From contig NZ_CP096563.1 of assembly GCF_023221595.1 (NCBI RefSeq), positions 1,842,501-1,906,500 on the forward strand: DNA of 64,000 bases. The letters are read 5' to 3'. Of the stretch, positions 53,108-60,257 are shown in pieces. Each line of letters opens with the position of its first letter. Positions within the stretch are counted from its first letter, which is position 1. The position numbers were made by a program, and so were the translations under genes. The notes below the pieces were generated by a model. That model had not been told where the DNA came from. It saw only the letters and a list, made by a program, of their open reading frames with translations, and searched no databases. The DNA comes from Rhodococcus qingshengii JCM 15477. GTDB lineage: Bacteria > Actinomycetota > Actinomycetes > Mycobacteriales > Mycobacteriaceae.

Positions 53108-53896
53108 TCAACTAAGAATTCGACGAAGCTGGCGAGCCCGAGCAGCAAGTCGTCCGGTCGAGTCGAATAGTTCGGATTCGTCAACACAGAGAGTGTCCGT
53201 CGCCCAGGCAGTCCCGTGGCGTAGGCGATACCACGGTGACAGCGTTCGGGGATCTGCCGTGAGGTGCTCCGGTGTGAAATGCGCGGTGAACTCGATGGTC
53301 GGTATGGCCACGGGCATCGTCAGTGTCGCGAACAGTCCGGGCGGAAGCGCGTCGAGAAGGACCGCGGCACGCTCTTGGGCCGTGAAATCGAGGTCTGTGA
53401 GCAGGCGGATCCAGACGTCGAATTCAGGGGAGTCGCCACCGGCGAACGGCCTCGCGGAATTGATCGGCCGGATGTCGAGGTGCTGGGCGAACGGCACAAA
53501 ATCCACCGGGATCTCCAGCGGCGGCAGGGTTGACGGGTCGGCCGGAGCCGGTTCGGCGACAGGGGCGGACATTGTTGTAGCTCCTATGTCGCGGGCCAAC
53601 CGAACGAGAGCGGATCCCGAACCGGTCAGCGTGACGTGGCAACTGACGGTCCGCCCGCCCCGCATCTCGCCGACAGTCAACTCGGCCGGCCCAGGAGGAA
53701 CGGGGCGGTCCAGATGCGCCGTGACTGCCAGCGGTTCGGCTCCGGACGCGTCGGCCGCCACCCGCAGCATCCGTGCAATTGCGAGTCCGCCCTGGATGCC
53801 GTCGAAACTCCGCCAACTGGAGTCGAATTCGGTGTGATGACGCGCTGCGTCGGTCGACGGCGCGGCCGCCACTGATGCCTGACTAGTAATTGCCAT
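53108..53896 (-). CDS. Double-hotdog acyl-CoA thioesterase family protein
   Basis: A 262-residue protein with two hotdog domains: FDSSWRSFDGIQGGLAIARMLRVAAD in the first half (the family's N-terminal helix), and PTIEFTAHFTPEHLTADPRTLSPWYRLRHGTAWATDTLCVDESELFDSTGRL in pieces in the second. Such TesB-like proteins hydrolyse acyl-CoAs. ATG 53896 is preferred to GTG 53905. The start lies within the left arm of a perfect 13-bp inverted repeat. It converges, 11 bases apart, with the ABC permease. Confidence 0.85.
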   Translation of the reverse strand: MAITSQASVAAAPSTDAARHHTEFDSSWRSFDGIQGGLAIARMLRVAADASGAEPLAVTAHLDRPVPPGPAELTVGEMRGGRTVSCHVTLTGSGSALVRLARDIGATTMSAPVAEPAPADPSTLPPLEIPVDFVPFAQHLDIRPINSARPFAGGDSPEFDVWIRLLTDLDFTAQERAAVLLDALPPGLFATLTMPVAIPTIEFTAHFTPEHLTADPRTLSPWYRLRHGTAWATDTLCVDESELFDSTGRLAARARQLRRILS

Positions 53897-53924
53897 AGTC
53901 AGCACCCTAGATGCTGACTATGGC
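53892..53924. promoter_or_regulatory. Perfect 13-bp inverted repeat over the thioesterase start codon
   Basis: GCCATAGTCAGCA (53892-53904) and TGCTGACTATGGC (53912-53924) flank CCCTAGA. The left arm contains the thioesterase start codon (53894-53896, leftward strand), so a bound regulator or an RNA hairpin would block initiation. The stop codon of the small gene at 53941 is 17 bases beyond the right arm. Operator or translational control element; the length and exactness argue against chance. Confidence 0.75.
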
Positions 53925-53940
53925 TATGGCAAGCTAGGGT

Positions 53941-54030
53941 CTATTCGGGAGTGCTGGACGACCCACCGAAGAGCATGTAGATGAGGATCTGAAGAATGCC
54001 GAGAGGATTGATCTCGCCGAGGCTGCTCAT
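53941..54030 (-). CDS. 29-residue hydrophobic peptide gene
   Basis: ATG 54030 opens a 29-codon frame: MSSLGEINPLGILQILIYML, then FGGSSSTPE. AGGAG lies 11 bases upstream. A short amphipathic or membrane-inserting helix (LGILQILIYMLFG) is flanked by polar ends. It is upstream of the thioesterase on the same strand, with the 13-bp inverted repeat between them. A GTTGCGTCGCAAC palindrome lies 34 bases before it. No known family. Candidate small membrane protein or leader peptide. Confidence 0.5.
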   Translation of the reverse strand: MSSLGEINPLGILQILIYMLFGGSSSTPE

Positions 54031-54064
54031 GTGTGAGGAACTCCTGATTGCAGGGATGGGTATT

Positions 54065-54077
54065 GTTGCGTCGCAAC
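54065..54077. promoter_or_regulatory. 13-bp palindrome upstream of the small peptide gene
   Basis: GTTGCGTCGCAAC is perfectly palindromic about its central T. It resembles in form the GTTGCAAC operators at 8.2 kb but has a longer centre. It lies between the divergent-looking peptide gene (53941-54030) and the end of the maoC-like gene. Confidence 0.45.
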
Positions 54078-54129
54078 GTCACTGAAAGTACGGCAATTCG
54101 AACAGTGTGGTGCGAAATTTACCGATAAT

Positions 54130-54606
54130 TCACTGTCCGCGAGTCGAGCGGCAGTGCAGGTAGGCGTCAGTGACCACGTCGAGAACGCGATTGCCGTGTG
54201 CATCGACCAATTTCGCTGTGATGGTCACCAATCCTCGCGCGCGATTGTCGAACACGACGTTGTCGACGGTGACCTTTCCGCTCAGGGTGTCACCGGGGCG
54301 AAGCGGACGGAGGAAGCTCACGTCGCGCATGGTTTTCCCGGCGATCACGTTCCACTGGTCGTAGAGACTGGCGACCACCAACTTCTGGCAGATCGACAGG
54401 GTGTGCAGCCCGCTGGCGATCAACCCGCCGAAGACGCCGGACTCGGCGGCTTCCTTGTCGACGTGAAACCACTGGGGATCCCACTGAGTTGCGAACTCGA
54501 CGATTTCCTCTTCGGTCACCGAATACGAACCCAATGGGATCACTTGGCCGATCTCGAGATCCTCGGCGAACACTGCGCGTTTGTGAAGGGCGGCCGAATC
54601 GTTCAT
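54130..54606 (-). CDS. MaoC-like dehydratase (R-specific enoyl-CoA hydratase fold)
   Basis: A 158-residue single-hotdog protein: AEDLEIGQVIPLGSYSVTEEEIVEFATQWDPQWFHVDKEAA contains the Asp-x4-His catalytic pair in DPQWFH, followed by GVFGGLIASGLHTLSI and MRDVSFLRPLRPGDTLSGKV. The family hydrates trans-2-enoyl-CoA to (R)-3-hydroxyacyl-CoA. ATG 54606 follows a GGAGA site; a longer frame to 54693 adds non-family residues. Substrate unknown. Confidence 0.87.
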   Translation of the reverse strand: MNDSAALHKRAVFAEDLEIGQVIPLGSYSVTEEEIVEFATQWDPQWFHVDKEAAESGVFGGLIASGLHTLSICQKLVVASLYDQWNVIAGKTMRDVSFLRPLRPGDTLSGKVTVDNVVFDNRARGLVTITAKLVDAHGNRVLDVVTDAYLHCRSTRGQ

Positions 54607-54716
54607 GGTTGTGAAAATCTCCTGCGTGTTCCGGGTGTACTCGGAACATACTCTCGCAGTGTGTTCGAGTCGGTCTCCGGTGTCGTCGGGCAATGCAGGG
54701 TCACTAGAATCGCCAC

Positions 54717-55142
54717 ATGGTCTACGACGCGAAAATCGAGCCGAGGGCGCTGGTAGGAAAGTGGCACTTCGAGCGGGACATCGTCGACCGCCTTTCCGGT
54801 TCCACCAAGCATGTATTCGGCGAGACCACTATCTCCGACGCCGGTGACGGTCGGATGCGCTGGTACGAGAGCGGCACGCTGCGTGACGGCGACCTGGAAT
54901 TACCCGTGTTCCGAACTCTGTTCGTTGCCGAGCGCGGCCTCGAGTGGGCCGTGACATTCGAAGACGGCAGAGAGTTCCACGACTGGGCGCCGGGGGAGGA
55001 AGTCGAGCACCTGTGCGGTGCGGATACCTACCGCGGGCGAATCGACGTCACTGCCGGAGATCGATCGACCTGGACTGTCGTCTGGACCGTGACGGGGCCG
55101 AGCAAGGACTACACGATGACCACGCATCTCACCCGGCCCTGA
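54717..55142 (+). CDS. DUF6314 family protein
   Basis: A 141-residue soluble protein that begins LVGKWHFERDIVDRLSG and ends WTVVWTVTGPSKDYTMTTHLTR. In between, MRWYESGTLR, FRTLFVAERG and FEDGREFHDW give a beta-barrel-like (lipocalin-type) pattern; it matches what I know as DUF6314. No function is described. Divergent from maoC-like and convergent with the Mop gene. Confidence 0.75.
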   Translation: MVYDAKIEPRALVGKWHFERDIVDRLSGSTKHVFGETTISDAGDGRMRWYESGTLRDGDLELPVFRTLFVAERGLEWAVTFEDGREFHDWAPGEEVEHLCGADTYRGRIDVTAGDRSTWTVVWTVTGPSKDYTMTTHLTRP

Positions 55143-55158
55143 TCACATCGCTCGCCAG

Positions 55159-55371
55159 TTACTCGACGCCGATCGTCACCTCGGTGGACTTCACGAATAC
55201 CGTTGCGGCTTGGCCTGGTTCAAGATCGAGATCCAGTGCGGCATCGCGGGTGATCGACGAGGTCACAATCTGATTCCCGCCGTCCAACTTCACCTTGACC
55301 GTCGCCATGACGGTGCCGAGGTTGACCTCGGTGATGGTGCCGGTGAGTTGATTTCGTGTGGACAGTCGCAT
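55159..55371 (-). CDS. Mop/TOBE-domain molybdate-binding protein
   Basis: A 70-residue single molbindin domain: MRLSTRNQLTGTITEVNLGT, VMATVKVKLDGGNQIVTSSIT, and AVFVKSTEVTIGVE-like ending. Molbindins store or buffer molybdate/tungstate as hexamers. ATG 55371 has AGGAG upstream. A CGACCAT-N6-ATGGTCG inverted repeat lies 35-54 bases before it. No molybdate transporter is adjacent in the window. Confidence 0.88.
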   Translation of the reverse strand: MRLSTRNQLTGTITEVNLGTVMATVKVKLDGGNQIVTSSITRDAALDLDLEPGQAATVFVKSTEVTIGVE

Positions 55372-55405
55372 CGCTGAACTCCTGTGCTCTCGGGTGGGTG
55401 TTCTT

Positions 55406-55425
55406 CGACCATAATGCGATGGTCG
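55406..55425. promoter_or_regulatory. Inverted repeat upstream of the molbindin gene
   Basis: CGACCAT (55406-55412) and ATGGTCG (55419-55425) around AATGCG. On the leftward strand the centre gives CATTAT, which could be the -10 element of the molbindin promoter, so the repeat may be a repressor site. Confidence 0.5.
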
Positions 55426-55512
55426 CGTGTCTACCCAGCGATTCCGCAGGTGCGGACATGCGGGCGCCGCCGGTGCGCGAATATTGTCGGGCGGTGGAGG
55501 TAGATTCCGGTC

Positions 55513-55716
55513 ATGACTGAACCCGTGAAAGGCCCGGCGTCGTATTTTCCGTCGATCGAGAAGAAGTACGGTCGGCCGATCGGTGAATGGCAAGAGCTGA
55601 TCAGAAGCTCAGACCTCACGAAGCACATGGAATTGGTCAACTGGTTGAAGTCGGAGCACGGTATGGGTCATGGGCACGCGAATGCGCTTGTCGCCCATAC
55701 ACTGAAAGAAGGCTAG
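55513..55716 (+). CDS. DUF4287 domain protein
   Basis: A 67-residue protein consisting only of the DUF4287 unit: YFPSIEKKYGRPIGEWQELI, then HMELVNWLKSEHGMGHGHANALVAHTL. The pattern resembles a short DNA-binding-like helical bundle but no function is established. GGAGG lies about 14 bases upstream, rather distant. It converges with mftM six bases away. Confidence 0.83.
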   Translation: MTEPVKGPASYFPSIEKKYGRPIGEWQELIRSSDLTKHMELVNWLKSEHGMGHGHANALVAHTLKEG

Positions 55717-55722
55717 TTCTTT

Positions 55723-56556
55723 TCAGGCGGCCGATGCGTCCAGCACCAACCAGCCGCCGTGATGCTCGAATACCTCGAACGGCACACGGCTCTGCCGGCC
55801 GACCGCACGCAGTGACTCGAGATCGAAAGTGCGGATGTGGCCGTGGCACGCGGTGGCTTCGTCTTCGAAGGGGACTGCAATGACGACCCGTTGACGCGCG
55901 ATCCGGAGTGCTTGCGCGATCACGGCCTCGCCGACTGCGTCGTCGACGTGTTCGAGGAGATGAATCGCGGTGACGGTGTCGGCGCTGTTGTCCGGTGCCG
56001 GTACTTCACCCGCGTCGCAGATCACCGTGTCGATCGTGATGCCGAGTTCGGGGGCAACCGCGTCGAGCAGGATCATCGTTCCGGGCAGGATGTCCGTGGC
56101 GGTCACGTCCATTCCGGCGCGCGCGAGCCGCAGGGGCAGGAAACCGAAGCAGGAACCCAGATCGAGCACGGAACCGCGGACCAGCTCTTCGGCTTTGTCG
56201 TGAATCGGCGCGAAATCTGCAGTGCCGTCCAGTAGTTCGGCAAGGGAGTTCCGGTAGTAGGTGGTCCAGGATTCGAGAGCGCCGTCCACGGTGGAGCGAA
56301 CCAGGCCGACCATCGTCAACTCGAATTCGTCCTGACCGAACTCCGCGTCCTGGATCGACGAGGTGACTCCGGCGACGAGTCGCTCACTCAGATCGGCGGG
56401 AGTGAGGGAGTGCTTGACGTGGAGGCGACCGCCTCGGCGATCGAGCGAGATCGGACCGGACTCGACGCGTTCGACGGTGACATGCCCGAACGACCACAAG
56501 CCCGGCGTCGACGGCGCCAGGGAATCCAGGACGGGTTCGTTCGTGATGGTGGACAT
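55723..56556 (-). CDS. mftM: Mycofactocin oligosaccharide methyltransferase MftM
   Basis: A 277-residue SAM-dependent methyltransferase. N-terminal region GLWSFGHVTVERVESGPISLDRRGGRLHV is typical of MftM; the SAM site is VLDLGSCFGFLPLRLARAGM, with DTVTAIHLLEHVDD as motif for the Rossmann core. MftM methylates the glucose chain of glycosylated mycofactocin. ATG 56556 (MSTITNEP) is preferred; the frame to 56784 overlaps mftR. It lies 29 bases after the mftR stop and belongs to the leftward arm of the mycofactocin locus. Confidence 0.87.
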   Translation of the reverse strand: MSTITNEPVLDSLAPSTPGLWSFGHVTVERVESGPISLDRRGGRLHVKHSLTPADLSERLVAGVTSSIQDAEFGQDEFELTMVGLVRSTVDGALESWTTYYRNSLAELLDGTADFAPIHDKAEELVRGSVLDLGSCFGFLPLRLARAGMDVTATDILPGTMILLDAVAPELGITIDTVICDAGEVPAPDNSADTVTAIHLLEHVDDAVGEAVIAQALRIARQRVVIAVPFEDEATACHGHIRTFDLESLRAVGRQSRVPFEVFEHHGGWLVLDASAA

Positions 56557-56585
56557 GATCGCCTTTCTCAGGTGGTGATGCTTTC

Positions 56586-57185
56586 TCAGGTGCTGATACC
56601 GGTCCGCAGGGACTGCGTACCTGTTTTCAAGAGTTCCGGTAGCTCGAGTGAATCGTCGGTGAGCCACTGCTCGTACGCCGACATCGCGACCCCGAGCAGA
56701 AGATAGCCGACCGTGCGCGGGCCGTGATCGGTCGGCTCGAGATTCATTCGGCGTGCGACGTAGTCGGCGACCACCTGCCGCCAACCTTCGTACATCACCA
56801 CAGAGTATGCCTGAAGCGTCGGAACTTCGAGGATCAATTCCATCCGTTTGCGATGTACCGCAGTCTCTTCCGGTGGGAAGGTGTTGAACGTCAACAATGC
56901 GGATTCGAGTGCGTCGACCAACGGAATATCAGCGGGCAGTGAATCCAGGTGCTCGCGCATCTCGTCGAGATGTCCGTCGAAGTCTCCCCAGGGGACGGCG
57001 TTCTTGGACGGGAAGTAGCGAAAGAAGGTCCGACGCGCGATTCCGGCGGCATCGGCTATCTGGTCGACGCTCACCTCGTTGAAGCCGACTGTCGAGAACA
57101 GTTCGATCCCGATCGTGCTGATTCCCTCCTTCGTTGTGGAGGGGCGACGACCTATCCGAGCGGACGGTTTCTTGCGGCTACGCAT
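56586..57185 (-). CDS. mftR: Mycofactocin locus TetR regulator MftR
   Basis: A 199-residue TetR regulator: IGIELFSTVGFNEVSVDQIADAAGIARRTFFRYFPSKNAVPWGDF is the classical MftR N-terminal HTH followed by its conserved FPSKNAVPWGDFD stretch; HRKRMELILEVPTLQAYS follows in the ligand domain. MftR of mycobacteria represses mftA and responds to acyl-CoA. It is divergent from mftA, with a 150-bp gap holding an inverted repeat. Confidence 0.93.
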   Translation of the reverse strand: MRSRKKPSARIGRRPSTTKEGISTIGIELFSTVGFNEVSVDQIADAAGIARRTFFRYFPSKNAVPWGDFDGHLDEMREHLDSLPADIPLVDALESALLTFNTFPPEETAVHRKRMELILEVPTLQAYSVVMYEGWRQVVADYVARRMNLEPTDHGPRTVGYLLLGVAMSAYEQWLTDDSLELPELLKTGTQSLRTGIST

Positions 57186-57284
57186 ACTTTTTTCGCTCCA
57201 TGTGTGTCATTCTGCACTCGATGCCATTACAGTGGTGAACCGAGTCACAGTGAAGTCCCACTAGTGACCACCAACTCCCAGGTT

Positions 57285-57307
57285 GGAAGTCTGATCTACA
57301 GACTTCC
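57285..57307. promoter_or_regulatory. 9-bp inverted repeat upstream of mftA
   Basis: GGAAGTCTG (57285-57293) and CAGACTTCC (57299-57307) flank ATCTA, 28 bases before mftA. A weaker arrangement, GTCACAGTG ... CACTAGTGAC, lies at about 57244-57268. Either could be the MftR site; the first could also fold in the mftA leader RNA. Confidence 0.7.
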
Positions 57308-57335
57308 AGACGGAGTGCGACCGCAGGAGGAATCC

Positions 57336-57431
57336 ATGTCAGATCGTGACAACAAGGCGCTCGAGAACGACCTCGTCGAGGAGTCCCTCGTGGAGGAAGT
57401 TTCCATCGACGGCATGTGCGGCGTGTACTGA
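57336..57431 (+). CDS. mftA: Mycofactocin precursor peptide MftA
   Basis: A 31-residue precursor ending in IDGMCGVY, the invariant core: the last Val-Tyr pair is decarboxylated, cross-linked and excised to form premycofactocin. The acidic leader (LENDLVEESLVEEVS) is the docking site for MftB. A perfect AGGAGG lies 5 bases before the ATG, matching the need for abundant substrate. Too short for most gene callers but unambiguous by its end and context. Confidence 0.97.
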   Translation: MSDRDNKALENDLVEESLVEEVSIDGMCGVY

Positions 57432-57433
57432 CC

Positions 57434-57703
57434 GTGTCTGCTTTGGATCTCGATGCGGGGTGGAAACTCCACCCGCAGGTAGCGCTTCGCCCCGAACCTT
57501 TCGGGGCGTTGCTCTACCACTTCGGAACACGCAAGCTGTCGTTCCTGAAGAACACGACCATCGTTGCGGTGGTCAAGGCGTTGCCAGACCATCCTGATGT
57601 CCGGTCCGCACTACGTGCGCAAGGCATCGAAGATGACGCGGCTCCCCAATATGCCCGCGCGCTGAGCACTCTCGCCGACTCGCACATGATCGTGCCTGTC
57701 TGA
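57434..57703 (+). CDS. mftB: Mycofactocin peptide chaperone MftB
   Basis: An 89-residue PqqD-like RiPP recognition protein: LDAGWKLHPQVALRPEPFGALLYHFGTRKLSFLKN, read in two parts, is the conserved beta-sheet that binds the leader of MftA and presents it to MftC. GTG 57434 begins two bases after the mftA stop; a GTG at 57416 inside mftA is the alternative. Followed by a perfect hairpin before mftC. Confidence 0.93.
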   Translation: MSALDLDAGWKLHPQVALRPEPFGALLYHFGTRKLSFLKNTTIVAVVKALPDHPDVRSALRAQGIEDDAAPQYARALSTLADSHMIVPV

Positions 57704-57720
57704 GCCAGACGCTCGCCCCC

Positions 57721-57746
57721 ACGTGCGGAACAGCCCTTCCGCACGT
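57721..57746 (+). terminator. Perfect hairpin between mftB and mftC
   Basis: ACGTGCGGAA (57721-57730) pairs exactly with TTCCGCACGT (57737-57746) across a CAGCCC loop, in the 76-bp gap between mftB and mftC. There is no T tract, so it is more likely a partial terminator or processing/stability hairpin that keeps the peptide and chaperone mRNA above the radical SAM mRNA. Confidence 0.65.
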
Positions 57747-57779
57747 TCGCCCGCTTCATTTCTTCGCGAGGACACAGCC

Positions 57780-58997
57780 ATGACCTCAGTTCTTGAACAG
57801 CCCTCCCCGCCCGCCAAGGTGGGTCGCCTCGTCGATCAGTTCGAACTCGGACTCGACGCCCCCATCTGCCTGACGTGGGAACTCACCTACGCCTGCAACC
57901 TGTCCTGCGTGCACTGCCTTTCGTCGTCGGGTCGTCGTGACCCCAACGAGCTGAGCACCGAACAGTGCAAGTCCATCATCGACGAGCTGCAGCGTATGCA
58001 GGTTTTCTACGTCAACATCGGTGGCGGCGAGCCGACGGTACGCTCCGACTTCTGGGAGCTCGTCGACTACGCGACCGACCACCAGGTTGGTGTGAAGTTC
58101 TCCACCAACGGCGTGAAGATCGACAAGAAGGTCGCGGCGCGCCTCGCAGCCAGTGACTACGTCGACGTGCAGATTTCCATCGACGGTGCCACCGCTGAGG
58201 TCAATGACGCTGTGCGCGGGCCTGGTTCGTTCGCGATGGCCGAGCGCGCTCTCGCGAACCTGAAGGAAGCCGGCTTCAAGGACGCCAAGATTTCGGTGGT
58301 CGTCACGCGGCACAACGTCAGTCAGCTCGACGAGTTCAAGGCTCTCGCGGACAAGTACGACGCGACCCTGCGCATCACTCGACTGCGTCCTTCGGGCCGC
58401 GGCGCCGACGTGTGGGACGACCTGCACCCGCGTCCGGAGCAGCAGCGTGAGCTCTACAACTGGCTGGTCGCCAATGGCGAAGGCGTCCTGACCGGCGACT
58501 CGTTCTTCCACCTCTCCGCCTTCGGCGATGCACTGCCCGGTCTCAATCTCTGTGGCGCGGGCCGCGTCGTGTGCCTGATCGACCCGGTCGGTGACGTGTA
58601 CGCATGCCCCTTCGCGATTCACGAGCAGTTCCTCGCCGGAAACATCGTGAAAGACGGTGGATTCCAGGAAGTCTGGCAGCACTCGGACCTGTTCGAGGAG
58701 CTGCGCTCGCCCCAAACCGGTGGCGCCTGCAGCAAGTGCAACCACTACGACTCCTGCCGCGGCGGCTGCATGGCGGCCAAGTTCTTCACCGGACTGCCGA
58801 TGGACGGACCTGACCCCGAGTGCGTCATCGGTAACGGTGAAATGGCACTGGCGTCGGCGGGCGAGGTCCCGAAGTCCAGTGTCGACCACTCCCGTTCCGG
58901 TCAACGTAAGACCCCACGCGCATCGGTGCCACTGACACTGATGATGCGTCCGCCCGCCAAGATTTGTGACGAAAACCCGCTTGCGGGAATGCAGTAA
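57780..58997 (+). CDS. mftC: Mycofactocin radical SAM maturase MftC
   Basis: A 405-residue radical SAM/SPASM enzyme. The SAM-cluster motif CxxxCxxC is at residues 39, 43 and 46 (ACNLSCVHC); GGGEPTVRSDFW follows. Auxiliary cluster cysteines appear in ACPFAIHE, GACSKCNHYDSCRGGCMAAKFF and DPECV. It decarboxylates the C-terminal Tyr of MftA and forms the Val-Tyr cross-link. ATG 57780 (MTSVLEQP) has GAGGA upstream. The last ~35 residues are a divergent basic/polar tail ending KICDENPLAG. Confidence 0.97.
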   Translation: MTSVLEQPSPPAKVGRLVDQFELGLDAPICLTWELTYACNLSCVHCLSSSGRRDPNELSTEQCKSIIDELQRMQVFYVNIGGGEPTVRSDFWELVDYATDHQVGVKFSTNGVKIDKKVAARLAASDYVDVQISIDGATAEVNDAVRGPGSFAMAERALANLKEAGFKDAKISVVVTRHNVSQLDEFKALADKYDATLRITRLRPSGRGADVWDDLHPRPEQQRELYNWLVANGEGVLTGDSFFHLSAFGDALPGLNLCGAGRVVCLIDPVGDVYACPFAIHEQFLAGNIVKDGGFQEVWQHSDLFEELRSPQTGGACSKCNHYDSCRGGCMAAKFFTGLPMDGPDPECVIGNGEMALASAGEVPKSSVDHSRSGQRKTPRASVPLTLMMRPPAKICDENPLAGMQ

Positions 58998-59052
58998 CTA
59001 CTGCGCGATACCGACAGTGCGGCGAAAGCTGCACCCCAGAGAGGTCAGTTCA

Positions 59053-60231
59053 ATGGCTAAGAATGCTTTCTTCGAGACGGTGGCAGAAGCACAGCGCCGT
59101 GCGAAGAAGAGGTTGCCCAAGTCCGTGTACGCGGCGTTGGTGGCGGGATCCGAGAAAGGGCTGACGGTCGACGACAACGTCGCGGCATTCAGCGAATTGG
59201 GTTTCGCTCCCCACGCTGCCGGGCTGTCGGACAAGCGCGAGATGTCCACCACCATTATGGGCCAGGACATTTCGTTGCCCGTCATGATTTCACCGACCGG
59301 TGTGCAGGCAGTGCACCCCGACGGTGAAGTAGCGGTAGCCCGTGCGGCTGCAGCACGGGGAACAGCCATCGGACTGAGTTCTTTTGCCAGCAAGTCCATC
59401 GAAGAAGTTGCCGCGGCCAACCCGCAGGTCTTCTTCCAGATGTATTGGGTCGGCAGCCGCGACGTGCTCCTGCAGCGTATGGAGCGCGCTCGCGCTGCCG
59501 GTGCCAAGGGCCTGATCATCACCACCGACTGGTCCTTCTCGTACGGTCGCGACTGGGGCAGCCCGTCCATCCCCGAAAAGATGGACCTCAAGGCGATGTT
59601 CCAGTTCGCACCCGAGGGAATCATGCGCCCGAAGTGGTTGCTCGAGTTCGCCAAGACCGGCAAGATCCCGGACCTGACCACCCCCAACCTCGCGGCTCCC
59701 GGCCAGCCTGCACCGACGTTCTTCGGCGCATACGGCGAGTGGATGCAGACTCCGCTTCCGACGTGGGAAGACATCGCCTGGCTTCGTGAGCAGTGGGGTG
59801 GACCGTTCATGCTCAAGGGCATCATGCGCATCGACGACGCCAAGCGAGCTGTCGACGCCGGTGTCTCCGCTATCTCGGTCTCCAACCACGGTGGTAACAA
59901 CCTCGACGGCACCCCGGCGCCGATCCGTGTGCTCCCGGGCATTGCCGAGGCCGTGGGCGATCAGGTGGAAGTTGTTCTCGACGGCGGCATTCGACGCGGC
60001 GGCGACGTCGTCAAGGCGCTCGCACTCGGAGCCAAGGCCGTCATGCTCGGGCGCGCCTACCTGTGGGGCCTCTCGGCCAACGGCCAGGCCGGTGTCGAGA
60101 ACGTGCTCGACCTCATGCGGATGGGCATCGACTCGGGGCTGATGGGCCTCGGCCACTCGTCCATCACCGAACTGAGCCCGGCGGACCTGGTGATACCGGA
60201 AGGCTTCACACGCACATTGGGTGCCAGCTGA
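59053..60231 (+). CDS. mftD: Premycofactocin synthase MftD
   Basis: A 392-residue FMN-dependent protein of the alpha-hydroxyacid oxidase (LldD-like) fold. KNAFFETVAEAQRRAKKRLPKSVYAAL is the MftD-specific start; MISPTGVQAVHPDGEVAVARAA, SVSNHGGNNLDGTPAPIRVL and the phosphate site LDGGIRRGGDVVKALALGAKAVMLGR follow in order. It oxidatively deaminates the excised cyclised dipeptide to premycofactocin. GAGAGG precedes the ATG at 59053. Next gene of the mft operon. Confidence 0.95.
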   Translation: MAKNAFFETVAEAQRRAKKRLPKSVYAALVAGSEKGLTVDDNVAAFSELGFAPHAAGLSDKREMSTTIMGQDISLPVMISPTGVQAVHPDGEVAVARAAAARGTAIGLSSFASKSIEEVAAANPQVFFQMYWVGSRDVLLQRMERARAAGAKGLIITTDWSFSYGRDWGSPSIPEKMDLKAMFQFAPEGIMRPKWLLEFAKTGKIPDLTTPNLAAPGQPAPTFFGAYGEWMQTPLPTWEDIAWLREQWGGPFMLKGIMRIDDAKRAVDAGVSAISVSNHGGNNLDGTPAPIRVLPGIAEAVGDQVEVVLDGGIRRGGDVVKALALGAKAVMLGRAYLWGLSANGQAGVENVLDLMRMGIDSGLMGLGHSSITELSPADLVIPEGFTRTLGAS

Positions 60232-60257
60232 GATTACGGCTCCGATAGAGCTGTGAG

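Noticed and set aside
56567..56600. CTTTCTCAGGTG direct repeat between mftM and mftR as an operator
   Set aside because: It occurs in the short same-strand gap and looks like another small tandem duplication; nothing shows regulation.
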